Assembly: GCA_949361645.1 (NCBI GenBank)
Contig: OX442429.1
Span: 5,841,253-5,905,252, forward strand
Reading direction: 5' to 3'
Source: Spongilla lacustris
Lineage: Eukaryota > Porifera > Demospongiae > Spongillida > Spongillidae
Length of the DNA: 64,000 nucleotides
The notes below the pieces were generated by a model. That model was not told the DNA's origin. It ran no database searches and saw nothing but the letters and a program-made list of their open reading frames with translations. Shown piece by piece: positions 10,301 through 21,147 of the stretch (position 1 is the stretch's first letter; every line of letters begins with the position of its first letter). A program made the position numbers and the translations under genes.

Positions 10301-13300
10301 CCTCCCCTCCCCACCCCTCGCTCCCCCTCCCCTCCCCCTCTCCTCCCCCTCCCTCCACCTCCCTCCCCTCCCCCTCCCTCCCCCTCTCCTCCCCCTCCCT
10401 CCACCTCCCTCCCCTCCCCCTCCCTCCCCCTCCCCCTCCCTCCCCCTCCCCCTCCCTCCCCCTTTCCCCTCCCCTCCCTTCCCCTCCCTCCTCTCCCTTC
10501 CCCTCCCCTCCCCTCCCTTCCCCCTCCCCTCCCCTCCTTCCCCCTCCTCTTTCCTTTTCCCATCCCTCTCAATAGGGTACACACCACACACAAAATGAAC
10601 ATCACTCTCTGGTCTTTCCATCATTAGGGAAAGCACTGTTTGCTAGGTGTGAGTGGCTATGCCATATCGTGCCTTCAGTCAGCTGGTCTATATCCAGTTA
10701 CACTGTGCACCAGACCCAGCTCTTGGAATCTGGTTTAGTAAGTCTGGGGACCTTGCATTACAACTTCACTGCTGATAATTGATGGAATTTCCCCACCCTC
10801 CTTCAATCTATATCCCACCTTAGTCTTCTCAAGTGCTACCCCCACCTTAGTCCTCTCACTACCCCCACCTTAGTCCTCTCACTACCCCCACCTTAGTCCT
10901 CTCACTACCCTCACCTTAGTCCTCTCACTACCCCCACCTTAGCCCTCTCACTACCCCCACCTTAGTCCTCTCACTACCCCCACCTTAGTCCTCTCACTAC
11001 CCCCACCTTAGTCCTCTCACTACCCCCACCTTAGTCCTCTCACTACCCCCACCTTAGTCCTCTCACTACCCTCACCTTAGTCCTCTCACTACCCCCACCT
11101 TAGTCCTCTCACTACCCTCACCTTAGTCCTCTCACTACCCTCACCTTAGTCCTCTCACTACCCCCACCTTAGTCCTCTCACTACCCCCACCTTAGTCCTC
11201 TCACTACCCCCACCTTAGTCCTCTCACTACCCCCACCTTAGTCCTCTCACTACCCCCACCTTAGCCCTCTCACTACCCCCACCTTAGTCCTCTCACTACC
11301 CCCACCTTAGTCCTCTCACTACCCCCACCTTAGCCCTCTCACTACCCCCACCTTAGTCCTCTCACTACCCCCACCTTAGTCCTCTCACTACCCCCACCTT
11401 AGTCCTCTCACTACCCCCACCTTAGTCCTCTCACTACCCCCACCTTAGTCCTCTCACTACCCCCACCTTAGTCCTCTCACTACCCCCACCTTAGCCCTCT
11501 CACTACCCCCACCTTAGTCCTCTCACTACCCCCACCTTAGTCCTCTCACTACCCCCACCTTAGTCCTCTCACTACCCTCACCTTAGTCCTCTCACTACCC
11601 CCACCTTAGTCCTCTCACTACCCCCACCTTAGTCCTCTCACTACCCCCACCTTAGCCCTCTCACTACCCCCACCTTAGTCCTCTCACTACCCCCACCTTA
11701 GTCCTCTCACTACCCTCACCTTAGTCCTCTCACTACCCTCACCTTAGTCCTCTCACTACCCCCACCTTAGTCCTCTCACTACCCCCACCTTAGTCCTCTC
11801 ACTACCCCCACCTTAGTCCTCTCACTACCCCCACCTTAGTCCTCTCACTACCCCCACCTTAGTCCTCTCACTACCCCCACCTTAGTCCTCTCACTACCCC
11901 CACCTTAGTCCTCTCACTACCCCCACCTTAGTCCTCTCACTACCCCCACCTTAGTCCTCTCACTACCCCCACCTTAGTCCTCTCACTACCCCCACCTTAG
12001 TCCTCTCACTACCCCCACCTTAGTCCTCTCACTACCCCCACCTTAGTCCTCTCACTACCCCCACCTTAGTCCTCTCACTACCCCCACCTTAGTCCTCTCA
12101 CTACCCCCACCTTAGCCCTCTCACTACCCCCACCTTAGTCCTCTCACTACCCCCACCTTAGTCCTCTCACTACCCCACCTTAGCCCTCTCACTACCCCCA
12201 CCTTAGTCCTCTCACTACCCCCACCTTAGTCCTCTCACTACCCCCACCTTAGCCCTCTCACTACCCCCACCTTAGTCCTCTCACTACCCCCACCTTAGTC
12301 CTTTCACTACCCCCACCTTAGTCCTCTCACTACCCTCACCTTAGTCCTCTCACTACCCCCACCTTAGTCCTCTCACTACCCCCACCTTAGTCCTCTCACT
12401 ACCCCCACCTTAGTCCTCTCACTACCCTCACCTTAGTCCTCTCACTACCCCCACCTTAGTCCTCTCACTACCCCCACCTTAGTCCTCTCACTACCCCCAC
12501 CTTAGTCCTCTCACTACCCTCACCTTACTCCTGCCCCGCACATATGACTGGTGTTCCCACAATGAGCTTGCCCTCATATTTTCCTTCTGTTAAATCTAGT
12601 GACATCAAAAAATTAACAGTTGAGGAATGTCAGGGTATCGTCTGGAGGGGAGTGACCACGGAGCAGGAGTTCATTAACTACATATCTGGTTAGTTACAAC
12701 ACCCTAGTATAGTAACTGCCTGCAGTTGACTCCGTTTATTAGAAATGTAATTTAACACCCAATGCACATTTGGCAAACAGCTGTGCCAATAGATCTGTAA
12801 AATCTGTGCATGCCCCTACATATGTAATGATGTTTGAGCAAGTAAAGCATTACATCATCAGATGTGAGCATGTACAGCATTACATCATCAGATGTTTGAG
12901 CATGTACAGCATTACATCATCAGATGTTTGAGCATGTACAGCATTACATCATCAGATGTTTGAGCATGTACAGCATTGCATCATCAGATGTGAGCATGTA
13001 CAGCATTGCGTCATCAGATGTTTGAGCATGTACAGCATTACATCATCAGATGTTTGAGCATGTACAGCATTACATCATCAGATGTTTGAGCATGTACAGC
13101 ATTACATCGTTTGAGCATGTACAGCATTACATCATCAGATGTTTGAGCATGTACAGCATTACATCATCAGATGTGAGCATGTACAGCATTACATAATCAG
13201 ATGTTTGAGCATGTACAGCATTACATCATCAGATGTTTGAGCATGTACAGCATTACATCATCAGATGTGAGCATGTACAGCATTACATAATCAGATGTTT

Positions 13301-13464
13301 GAGCTTGTACAGCATTACATCATCAGTTTGCACACACCCTCCGTATCACTGCAGCTGTCATCACTGGCAGCTCTATGGCTGAACTCTACAATGGTGTGAA
13401 AACAGCGATCAATAACCATTCTGGTGGTCCTATATGGATCCTGACTGACGACCTATTGCTCTGA
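3537..13464 (+). CDS. DLG: Discs-large-type MAGUK scaffold (PDZ1-PDZ2-PDZ3-SH3-GK)
   Basis: Nineteen exons give about 745 residues: 3537-3817, 3901-4028, 4193-4295, 4807-4873, 5134-5199, 5326-5462, 5809-5934, 6499-6660, 7009-7111, 7521-7608, 8902-9078, 9237-9300, 9466-9568, 9627-9680, 9749-9850, 10015-10184, 10628-10737, 12600-12688, 13355-13464. All phases close. PDZ1 is about residues 84-172, PDZ2 205-292, PDZ3 304-390 (loop HSLGIS), SH3 420-478 (ALFNYDA, EVWW) and guanylate-kinase-like 555-745 ([30 protein letters not shown]). As in DLG proteins, the GK P-loop lysine is absent, so it should bind partners rather than make GDP. DLG family members organise membrane complexes and polarity. Intron 5 uses a GC donor (GCAAGT at 5200). 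The first exon begins in phase, so an upstream exon (perhaps an L27 domain) is missing from view, or translation starts at the Met at 3560. Confidence 0.93.
5970..6192. repeat. 28-bp minisatellite in DLG intron 7
   Basis: About eight copies of a unit containing CCACCCATCATCATCTGGTC. Confidence 0.95.
6238..6410. repeat. 31-bp minisatellite in DLG intron 7
   Basis: About five copies of a unit containing CAGCCCCGCCCCCATATTAT; one copy is one base shorter. Confidence 0.92.
6663..6960. repeat. TG-rich degenerate repeat in DLG intron 8
   Basis: Imperfect TGTGTGTTGT / GTGTGCATGTAGGG units. Confidence 0.85.
7288..7400. repeat. TG dinucleotide tract in DLG intron 9
   Basis: TG units broken by occasional TA and GA steps. 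Confidence 0.9.
7655..8897. repeat. 1.2-kb polypyrimidine tract filling DLG intron 10
   Basis: Almost purely C/T on the + strand, built from CTCCTCCCCT units with CTTCATCT interruptions. It runs directly into the acceptor of the SH3 exon at 8902, so it also serves as an extremely long polypyrimidine tract. Very long open frames on both strands are artefacts. Confidence 0.95.
10196..10565. repeat. CCCCT polypyrimidine tract in DLG intron 16
   Basis: A C/T-only tract of CCCCT-type pentamers, starting 11 bases after the donor at 10185. Confidence 0.95.
10815..12530. repeat. 23-bp minisatellite filling DLG intron 17
   Basis: About 74 head-to-tail copies of a unit containing CCTCTCACTACCCCCACCTT. 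Variants are CCCTCACC for CCCCCACC and TTAGCC for TTAGTC. It fills nearly the whole intron between exons at 10737 and 12600. Confidence 0.97.
12836..13325. repeat. 30-32-bp minisatellite in DLG intron 18
   Basis: About fifteen copies of a unit containing GAGCATGTACAGCATTACAT, in long (with TTT) and short forms. Confidence 0.93.
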
Positions 13465-13677
13465 TTCAAACACAGAGGAGACATGGATTGCAATGAGATG
13501 ATTTTTATAACTCTGTAGCACTTTTTGTGTTATTTTTACCGGTATTTTATATGGATGCCTTACTATTATATGATGTCACAGGTTGGCATGACAACATTGT
13601 TAGCGTGATGTGCAAGTTGATATATTCATAATCCCTGCTGCTACACATGCGTGCTATCAGCTACAATTATAATTACA

Positions 13678-13966
13678 CAAGTAAATAAAAGACATTCTCT
13701 ATGAGAAAGTTGGTGGTATATAGGATTTGAAAGTAATGGTGGTGTAAAAAGGAAGGAAACAAGGGTCTAATAATAAGGGAAAATGGAATAGTTCTATATT
13801 TAGCACATTTCTACATGTAGGATAGTATGTTGTTTGTGTGCTAAATATAGGACTATTCCATTTTCCCTTATTATTAGACCCTTGTACCCTTCCTTTTTAC
13901 ACCACCATTACTTTCAAATCCTATATACCACCAACTTTCTCATAGAGAATGTTTTTTATTTACTTG
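13678..13966. repeat. Near-perfect 130-bp inverted repeat (foldback) beyond the DLG stop
   Basis: The left arm 13678-13807 and right arm 13837-13966 are reverse complements with only a few differences, around a 29-nt loop. Any RNA read through this point would fold into a hairpin of about 130 bp. The left arm contains an AATAAA (13684-13689) that may be used as the DLG polyadenylation signal. It looks like a foldback transposon end or MITE. Confidence 0.93.
13684..13689 (+). promoter_or_regulatory. Candidate DLG polyadenylation signal
   Basis: AATAAA lies 220 nt past the DLG stop. It sits inside the left arm of the foldback, so the signal may be donated by a mobile element. Confidence 0.4.
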
Positions 13967-13988
13967 TTTTATTCATTTTTGTTCATAT

Positions 13989-14270
13989 ATGTACTCCGAT
14001 GCGCAATTGATCAGTTGGATACCCAGACTGAAAAGAAACGGGCCTCTCAATGTGAAAACTATCAAGCAGGGCCTGAAAAGAAACAGATGTCTCAACGCGC
14101 AAGGTATCGAGCAGATTCTGAAAAAGAACGGGCTGCTAAAAGACAACGATTTTGGCAGAGTCCAGGATGTGCTCGCTCGGCGAAAAGAGTTAAGATCACT
14201 CAAAGGTATGTCGTACCCATACAAATACATGTACATGTAGCTGCTACCTACTGTTACTACATTTGTATGT
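13989..14270 (+). pseudogene. Relic of transposon basic N-terminal repeat region
   Basis: Broken frames encode repeating basic units of the form RARYRADSEKERAAKR. Related basic repeats occur at the N-terminus of some Helitron-type proteins. The same sequence, with more tandem units, lies inverted at 19900-20375. Confidence 0.55.
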
Positions 14271-14369
14271 AGTGCATGCGTTTCTGCGACTACAGGTGTA
14301 CATGTACACGTACACTAATTTACCGGTACTTACTTACTGCACTTTTTTTGTGAGGTCAGATGTGTATAT

Positions 14370-14690
14370 GTATTGATGCTGTAATAGCTTCGCTATATGT
14401 AATTAAAACGTGAGTGTAATGAATAGCATCAACAGTTGTGGATTTATCCTACGCATGATTGAATGGGGTCTGTTTTTAACACGTAACTAATACAATGTGT
14501 ATATGGAATAGCATACTGTTAGATGAGTTAAATGATGCCTTTTGCAAAACCCATCCATGGTTCTAGATCTGCACATGCAGCTGTTAGTGAGGTTTGTGCA
14601 GATGCATTGCTTAACAAAGCACTGAGCATGTGTAGAAAAATTTCTACATGATGTTGTGCTATTAATGCAATAAAAGTACATGCAGTGACC
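14370..14690 (+). repeat. Inverted-duplicate arm, left copy (pairs with 15690-16145)
   Basis: Shared landmarks with the opposite strand of 15690-16145 include GTGGATTTATCCTACGC and AAAACGTGAGTGTAATGAAT. The left copy is shorter, with internal deletions. Confidence 0.8.
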
Positions 14691-14749
14691 ATCTTTCTCA
14701 CCAAAATGGTGAATGTTCCTGTATTAAAAATAACCCCCTGTGCATATTC

Positions 14750-14855
14750 ATAAGCCAGGTTGATGGAACAGGAAAGTCCTTCCTAACTCATACCATCAGA
14801 GCCATGGTAATTGAATTGTGGAAGGATAATAAAGACTCTGTACGGTGTGCACTAG

Positions 14856-14893
<38 letters not shown>

Positions 14894-15700
14894 ACTGGGT
14901 TGGCTGCATTTAATATAGATGGTGTCACCGTTCACAGGCTTATCCAATGGACAATAGAACATGATTAAACATCAATTCATTGGCCACTTCCAAAAGAATC
15001 TTTGAAAATGATGAGAAACGGTTTTAAACATCTTAAAAGCTAATCATTATTGATGAGGTCAGCATGCTTAGCAGCCTCTGTTTAGCTTATGTACACCTTA
15101 GACTTCAAGAAATGTTTGGAAGTAGCCAATGGTTTGGGGCAATGAATGCCCTGTTTGTTGGGGACATACTACAGCTCCCTCCAGTTAATGGTTCAATGGT
15201 GTTTCAGCAACAAATTAATTGCCGCAAGGCTAGGCTGCATGACATCAGTGAACATCTGGAAGGAAACTGTAAAGTATGATGAACTGACTATTAATGAGCG
15301 ACATAAACGAGACACTGAATTTGGTCACTTTTTAAACGATGTCAGGGTTAATTGTATTTCAGATAAAACAATTACTCAGTTGCACAAAGCCACTGTTATT
15401 ACATGCACAGCTGTTGAAAAGTTCCAAGAACTTTTAGGTCAGGGTTTGTCTTCTGTGTGCCTATTTGTAACAAGAAAGGCATGTGACCAGTTTAACATAG
15501 ACATGCTCTCTAAAGTGGGTTCAGAGGCTGTATAGATACCCTGTATTGATGAATTTGATGAAACAGCAGAGACAGCAAAATGTACCAAGAGGGCAGCATC
15601 TGAACTAGAAAAGCTAAATAAAGATTGTAACGCAGAATTGAAACTAGCTGTTGGGGCTAGGGTCATGTTAATCAGTATGGTACCATACCCCAGCAAGAAT
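14750..15700 (+). pseudogene. PIF1-type helicase relic from a transposon
   Basis: Across several broken frames one can read a Walker A (DGTGKSFLTHTI), a following LAAP...TGLAAFNIDG segment, a Walker B (LIIDEVSML), VGDILQLPPVNG, a region around LTINERHKRD and the LAVGARVMLI motif, in the order found in PIF1-like helicases. A run of more than 30 C residues interrupts the LAAPTG motif, and stops and frameshifts are frequent. Cellular PIF1 genes are not expected to be this damaged, so a dead transposon copy is the best reading. Confidence 0.8.
14861..14893. repeat. Poly-C run inside the helicase relic
   Basis: More than 30 consecutive C, interrupting the conserved LAAPTG coding motif. Confidence 0.9.
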
Positions 15701-16003
15701 GTCACTATCAGCTACTTTTATTGCATTAATAGCACAAACATCATGTAGAAATTCACCTGCTTTTTTTCTACGCATGCTCAGTGCCTTGTTAAGTACTGCA
15801 CCTGCACAAACCTCACTAACAGCTGCATGTGCAGATCTAGTACAGACTTTGCAGAAGGCATCATTTAACTCATCAAGCAGTATGCTATTCCTTAGAATAG
15901 CCTTTTCTAGGCCACCCTTATACTCCCTTAGTACGGTATGGTTTGGTTCATACAGGGAGTAGCTACAGTGGTAAACATTGAAATAATTAGCAGCAGTTAA
16001 CAT
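15668..16003 (-). pseudogene. Unidentified transposon coding fragment
   Basis: An open stretch of 111 codons with natural-looking composition (contains LRNSILLDELNDAF and AVSEVCAGAVLNKALS). The same peptide, degraded, is encoded in the inverted copy at 14500-14690, so it belongs to the mobile element. I do not recognise the domain. Confidence 0.5.
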
Positions 16004-16145
16004 TACATATACAATAGTTACGTGTTAAAAACAGACCCTATTCAATCACGCGTAGGATAAATCCACAAATGTTGATGCTATTCATTACACTCACGTTTTA
16101 ATTACATGTACATTTAGTGAAGCTATTAAAGCATCAATCACTACT

Positions 16146-18594
16146 GTTCTACGTGTGTCAAAAAGGGTATAATTAGAACATTGCCCTTATGTACCGGAAT
16201 AATGGCGTCAATAAGCTCATTATCTCAATACACAGTTCGGAGTCATTTTTTAACAACCAGGACACAAATTAGTTATGAAAACAGGGCCTATATCACTTCT
16301 ACACATAACCATACCTAAGGCAATAGCCGGTATAATTGTTTACGCTGATGAGGAAGTAATTTTTAATACGCTCGCGCGCAATCAATGCGGATACTCCCCT
16401 TCTTTGTTATCGTTGTTCTCGTGAACCGAAGTTTTTGGAGGGATTCTGCAAAACAATACATTCAGTTGGAGCCTTGTACTGTACGTTCAGGTAGGTTTCA
16501 GACTGGCTCTAATAAAATCTTCATAGTTTAACGATCCCGAAAAGTATGAATATTCCATGATCTCTGATACAGAAGCCTATGGAGTTTTATCAGGGTTAGC
16601 TCGAAAAAATATTTCCGGCTCTGTCCATGGATGGCCATTATCGCACAATTGTTTCAAATTCGCAGCTGAACTGAATTTGAGCTTTGGACTATTAAATAGA
16701 CGTTTTAAAGGATGATGTGCAGATCCACCCACAAATGTTTTGCAAGAATTGCTATGATGCGATGCAACGTACACTGCGTGCATGAATCAACAGTACCAGT
16801 AACCATCGTACTAAATTCCTGGGAAGCCCACTTACCCAGCGGTGAGTGCAAGATAAGGATGCTGATCATACCAAAAAAATAAACCAGTAATAAACATCTG
16901 TGTTCATATCTAGATGTCACCCATTAAGTGTAAACACAACAAAAATTGTTTTCAGTGGAACATATAGAATGTGTTGCACCATGCATATGATGATAACATA
17001 ATAAAGGAGGCACAACTAGCTACATCTCTGCACTGGAGAAGTTGAAATGTTTCATCTGCCATGCTTCCACTGATAGGCCAGTTCAGCTATCTTGCCAGGT
17101 TGACTGCCTGGCACAAAGGTAGTATGTTGCCACACTGTACTGACCATGGAATGTGTGCCTAGCTCCTGCAGGACATCCTTTTGCACTGCATGTGGTTCCT
17201 GCAATGGTGATATCAGGGCCGCACAACATTGGACAGTGTAGTGCCAGCTAAGGAAGGTGTACTTACTCCACTTCAGGGGATCACTGGTTTATGACCACAT
17301 ATCATTTTGTGGTCATTTTGGGCGTCGGCAGGGGGGGACCATTGCCCCCCCTCCGGTCCCTTTTGGACTGAATAGCGTCCTCTTCCTGTGATAAAAGTTA
17401 ACATACATGTGCAACCCCCCCCCCCACACACACACACACACTGGCTGAATTGGCTGAAAGCAAACAGCAACTCCCCCTCCCACCCACTGGTTGAATCAGC
17501 CAAAAGTGGACAGCACCCTCCCCCCACTCCCACCCACTGGTTGAATCAGCCAATAGCGGACAGCACCCTCCCCCCCCCTCCCACTGGTTGAATCAGCCGA
17601 AAGCAGACAGCACCCCCCCCCCCCCCCCCCCCCCCAAAACTGGTCAAATCAGCTGAAAGCGGGCAGTGCATTTGCGGCTGTCAAATGGCGCCCCCTTGCC
17701 CTATCCTGCCCCCCCCCCACCATGTATGTAATACTTGTGATAAACAACATGCATAGCCATGTCATGTGAGTCTATACACCACCAGTACACAGGTTGCTTA
17801 CTCTACTTCAGGGTATCCCTGGTTTTGACCACACCCCTTCCTGGTGTATGATAGTCAGCCATCTTATGGTCATTTTATAAATTTAAGGTGAAGGCATGGC
17901 TGTAGTGAAAGACACCATGCATAGATATGTGAGGTTATACATGTCCAGCAGTACACAGGTGCTTACACTACTCAGGTTCAAGGCTTTGCCCATACCTATT
18001 CCTGGTGGAAATAGTGTGGTCCTTGTACAAGACCTTGCATGTATAAACCTATCTACTGCACAGGTAATACTCTCACCAATGATTGACTTACAATATCCCA
18101 AAATCTGAATAACTTATGATTTAAACTAAGGTTTTCCTTTAAAATACATTGACCAAATGCATCACGGTTACCTAGTTGCTAGGAAGCACACACATACACT
18201 TTGTTTTAAAACGTATATTAGAGCCAGCTCGAACAAACCAAAAATAGAAAGCTCTTCCTATCCACTATAAGGTACTGATCTCAGTTTAGGCACCAAAACT
18301 TCAGGAGTTTGGGGATAAGCAAATTCGTGAGACAACTACGGCAAGACATGCGCCTGCCTTTCCTCGCGTGGCGATCGAGCGGCACAAGTTAAAATCATAA
18401 CACTGCTGAATCAGGTAGAGGACAGGCTAGGAACTTACAAAACTGCACAGCCGTTGCTATCCTTTGTTGTATTTAAGAGGAATAGTGCACATTCCAACGT
18501 TGCTTGTATGTGGCCATTTTGTTGCTAGGCTTACGATTTCATTTCAAAATTACTGGGCGTCGGTCTTTTTGACACACGTTTCAATGGAATGAAA
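16146..18594. other. Transposon-derived sequence without a recognised gene
   Basis: AT-rich sequence with many stops in all frames. It holds a roughly 45-60-bp tandem repeat at 17440-17680 and three related copies of a TTACTCCACTTCAGGG-like stretch near 17262, 17800 and 17955. No coding exon could be supported. Confidence 0.5.
17440..17680. repeat. Degenerate tandem repeat with poly-C spacers
   Basis: Four to five copies of a unit around CTGGTTGAATCAGCC and GGACAGCACCC, separated by C-rich runs of varying length. Confidence 0.85.
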
Positions 18595-19776
18595 CAGTAG
18601 GGTAAATTAAGGTAATTTCGCCAGGGGGGAGTGTTCGCCACCCTTAACTTCAAACGCGGCGCTAGGGCTTACCTGACGTTTTAATATCGCAGCAAAATAT
18701 GGAAATATTAGTACATGGAGTCTGTGTTTACGGCCCACAATTGAAGTTCTATTAGTTATTTCGGTTCTTACAAAAAAAAATCAAAAACTAAGCTACCTCA
18801 ATTTTCGGCAAAAGTGGTGCGGTAAACAACGCGCAATTGGAAGTGTGTTTACCTGGTGCAAGTCGCTGTCCGTAAAATACGTAGTCATGATCTGTTTAAA
18901 ATCTTGTTATTAGAGAAGAGTGGTGATTTCTGTACAATATATGTAGTTCTATTTGTTATGAAACTTACTAGCTTGGGAATTAGGGTGGGTGGCGGAGACT
19001 CCAATCGTAAATTACGCTATTAAGCAGTAGTCGCCACCCCTGGCGACTACTCAAACTTTCTGAAATGATGAAGTGAGAATAGCCAAAATAGCTACCATTA
19101 GGCCTATAAATGTTTGCTACCAATTATATATAAGTACTGTAAGCTGTTCATGTTGGGAAGGAGTGTTCGCCATGGGGGCGTGGCCTTCTTTCCCATACAC
19201 ACAGAATGGGATGTGCATAAATATATTTTTTTCCTGACACTTCATGCTTCAAATGGTTTCTTTTTGTTTCTGGCTTTCTAATTAAACTCAGTTCAGTTGC
19301 TTGAGCCAACTCGAGCCCTTGGATCTGTATGTTTTAACTAACTGAAAGCCACGGATGTACAAATGGAAGCCGCTCTATCTAAAAAAAATACAGCATCGCA
19401 AAGAAAGACTCCCAGGGCGTTTAAAGGGTTACAGTGAACAAGCTTACTTGTTTTAGCAACGTCCTATGTAAAAACCACTTTTGTTACACTTCGCAACAAC
19501 GAAATACAGGGGGTGGCGAACACTCCAAAATCGACGTGGCGAAAGCCCAACAGGGGTGGCGACTATACCTGAAATACGCTTAATTGGATAAAACCACTGT
19601 TTTATTTTGTTTGGAACACTTTTTTGGAGAAACAAAGCGATAATAGTGTAGAATAAGGACTGAGGATCTCTTGAAACCAAGTATGTTTGAAGCACTACCC
19701 GTCCTTTTTTTTTAATATGTAAGAATACCGATATCGGTACTCGCGGGTGGCGAACACTACTTAATTGACCCTAGTG
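18595..19776. mobile_element. Non-autonomous TIR DNA transposon, about 1.2 kb
   Basis: The ends are imperfect inverted repeats: CAGTAGGGTAAATTAAG on the left and the complement of CTTAATTGACCCTAGTG on the right. Both lead into a GTGTTCGCCACCC-type motif. That motif (or its complement GGTGGCGAACACTCC) recurs at least six times inside, like the subterminal binding sites of some transposases. No transposase frame is present. It sits inside the older helicase-type element. Confidence 0.65.
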
Positions 19777-19784
19777 CAATACAG

Positions 19785-20375
19785 ATACACATCTGACCTC
19801 ACAAAAAAAGTGCCAGTACCGGTAAATGAGTGTACATGTACATGTAGTCGCAGAAACGCACGCACTACGTACAAATGTAGTAACAGTAGGTAGCTACGTG
19901 TAATATGTACAGGTACGACATACCTTTGAGTGACCTTATCTCCTTCGCCGAGCGAGCACGTTCAGCACTCTGCAAATCTTGTTGTCTTTTAGCAGTCCGT
20001 TTCTTTCGATACCTTGCGCGTTCGTTCCTTTTTCAGGGTCTGCTCGATACCTTGCGCGTTCGTTCCTTTTTCAGGGTCTGCTCGATACCTTGCGCGTTCG
20101 TTCCTTTTTCAGGGTCTGCTCGATACCTTGCGCGTTCGTTCCTTTTTCAGGGTCTGCTCGATACCTCTTGCGTCGAGAGGTCCGTTCCTTTTCAAGGTAC
20201 GTGGGGTCTGCTCGACGCCTTTTGCGTCCAGAGGTCCGTTCCTTTTCAGGCTCTTTGCTCTTTACGCTCGGGCTCTTTCTTCTTTTCGATCGCTCGGGCT
20301 GAATCTAAAACGTCGTCTCGAGTTTTGAGGTACGTCTCCCGTCGTTTGGATCTTTTCTTTTCCTGACGTGAAGGC
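19785..20375 (-). pseudogene. Inverted second copy of the transposon basic-repeat region
   Basis: On the minus strand an ATG near 20377 opens a basic frame (starts MPSRQEKKRSKRRETYLK) that soon breaks. It runs into about five tandem units encoding YRADPEK-like peptides. Most units are 38 nt, so each copy shifts frame, showing decay after duplication. It matches 13989-14390 in the opposite orientation. Confidence 0.6.
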
Positions 20376-20773
20376 ATTTTGAAAAACAAAACAACTTCAC
20401 TAACAAAAAGTGTCAAACGACGATCGAAGCACTACTATTGCTATAACAAAATTAAATACATTTTTAAAAACCAATAATATTATTTTAATCAGTGATTGAA
20501 AGCGACTAGTCCCCCGACCGTACACATTCCCACTAGGCCTACAGGACTGACTGTAGACTGTAGCGTGTGCATAAAGCGAATAACTGTCGAGAGTTCTCAG
20601 GACATGTTAGTACACGTTAGTTCCTAAGTCCTAACACAACCATCGTGACATATCTTGCAGCCTCGAGACCATTTGACCACAAAAGCGAGTATGGCGATCT
20701 ATTCTGAAACGATTGCTGTGGTTTTTATTCCTTAGAAATGTTCCTATCGCGAGTTATGCGTTTTCAACACAAA

Positions 20774-21147
20774 AAGTGGCCGACAAGAATACCTGGGACT
20801 GGGTACGAGTTCAGAAAAGTGTTTTGTTCTCCGCAACGAAGCGGTTTTGTGTCGTCGAACAAACGCTAAACTGCATGTTTTTAACGTCTTGTTCGATAAT
20901 GAGAAACATCTAAGCGATCCGATCGTGAAGAGTCCCGTTAGAAGCGGGTCGCGTTTTTTTAATGACATTCAAAGTGGCCGACAAGAATACGTGGGACTGG
21001 GTACGAGTTTAGAAAAGTGGTTTTGTGACGTCGAACAAACGCTAAACTGTATGTATTTAACGTCTAGTTCGATAATGAGAAACATCTAAGCGATCCAATC
21101 GTCAGGAGTCCCGCTAGAAGCGGGTCGCGTTTTTTTAATGACATTCA
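20774..21147. repeat. Two tandem copies of a 176-198-bp unit ending in a hairpin plus T-run
   Basis: Copy 1 (20774-20971) and copy 2 (20972-21147) are about 90% alike; copy 1 has about 22 extra bases. Each ends with an inverted repeat GTCCCG...CGGGTC closed by TAGAAG, then CGCGTTTTTTT. No coding potential was recognised and no known RNA family was matched. Function unknown. Confidence 0.85.

Larger units (their letters stand above)
13967..20375. mobile_element. Decayed composite transposon region with inverted arms
   Basis: No intact gene is present. Sequence at about 13990-14390 (+) recurs inverted at about 19785-20330, and sequence at about 14370-14690 recurs inverted at 15690-16145. Inside are a PIF1-type helicase relic, a basic-repeat coding relic and a younger TIR element. 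The arrangement fits repeated insertion of related elements in opposite orientation. The helicase points to a Helitron-like origin, but Helitron termini or a Rep domain were not seen. Confidence 0.7.

Noticed and set aside
10815..12530. CRISPR-like array
   Set aside because: Head-to-tail repeats with no unique spacers, inside an intron of an animal gene.
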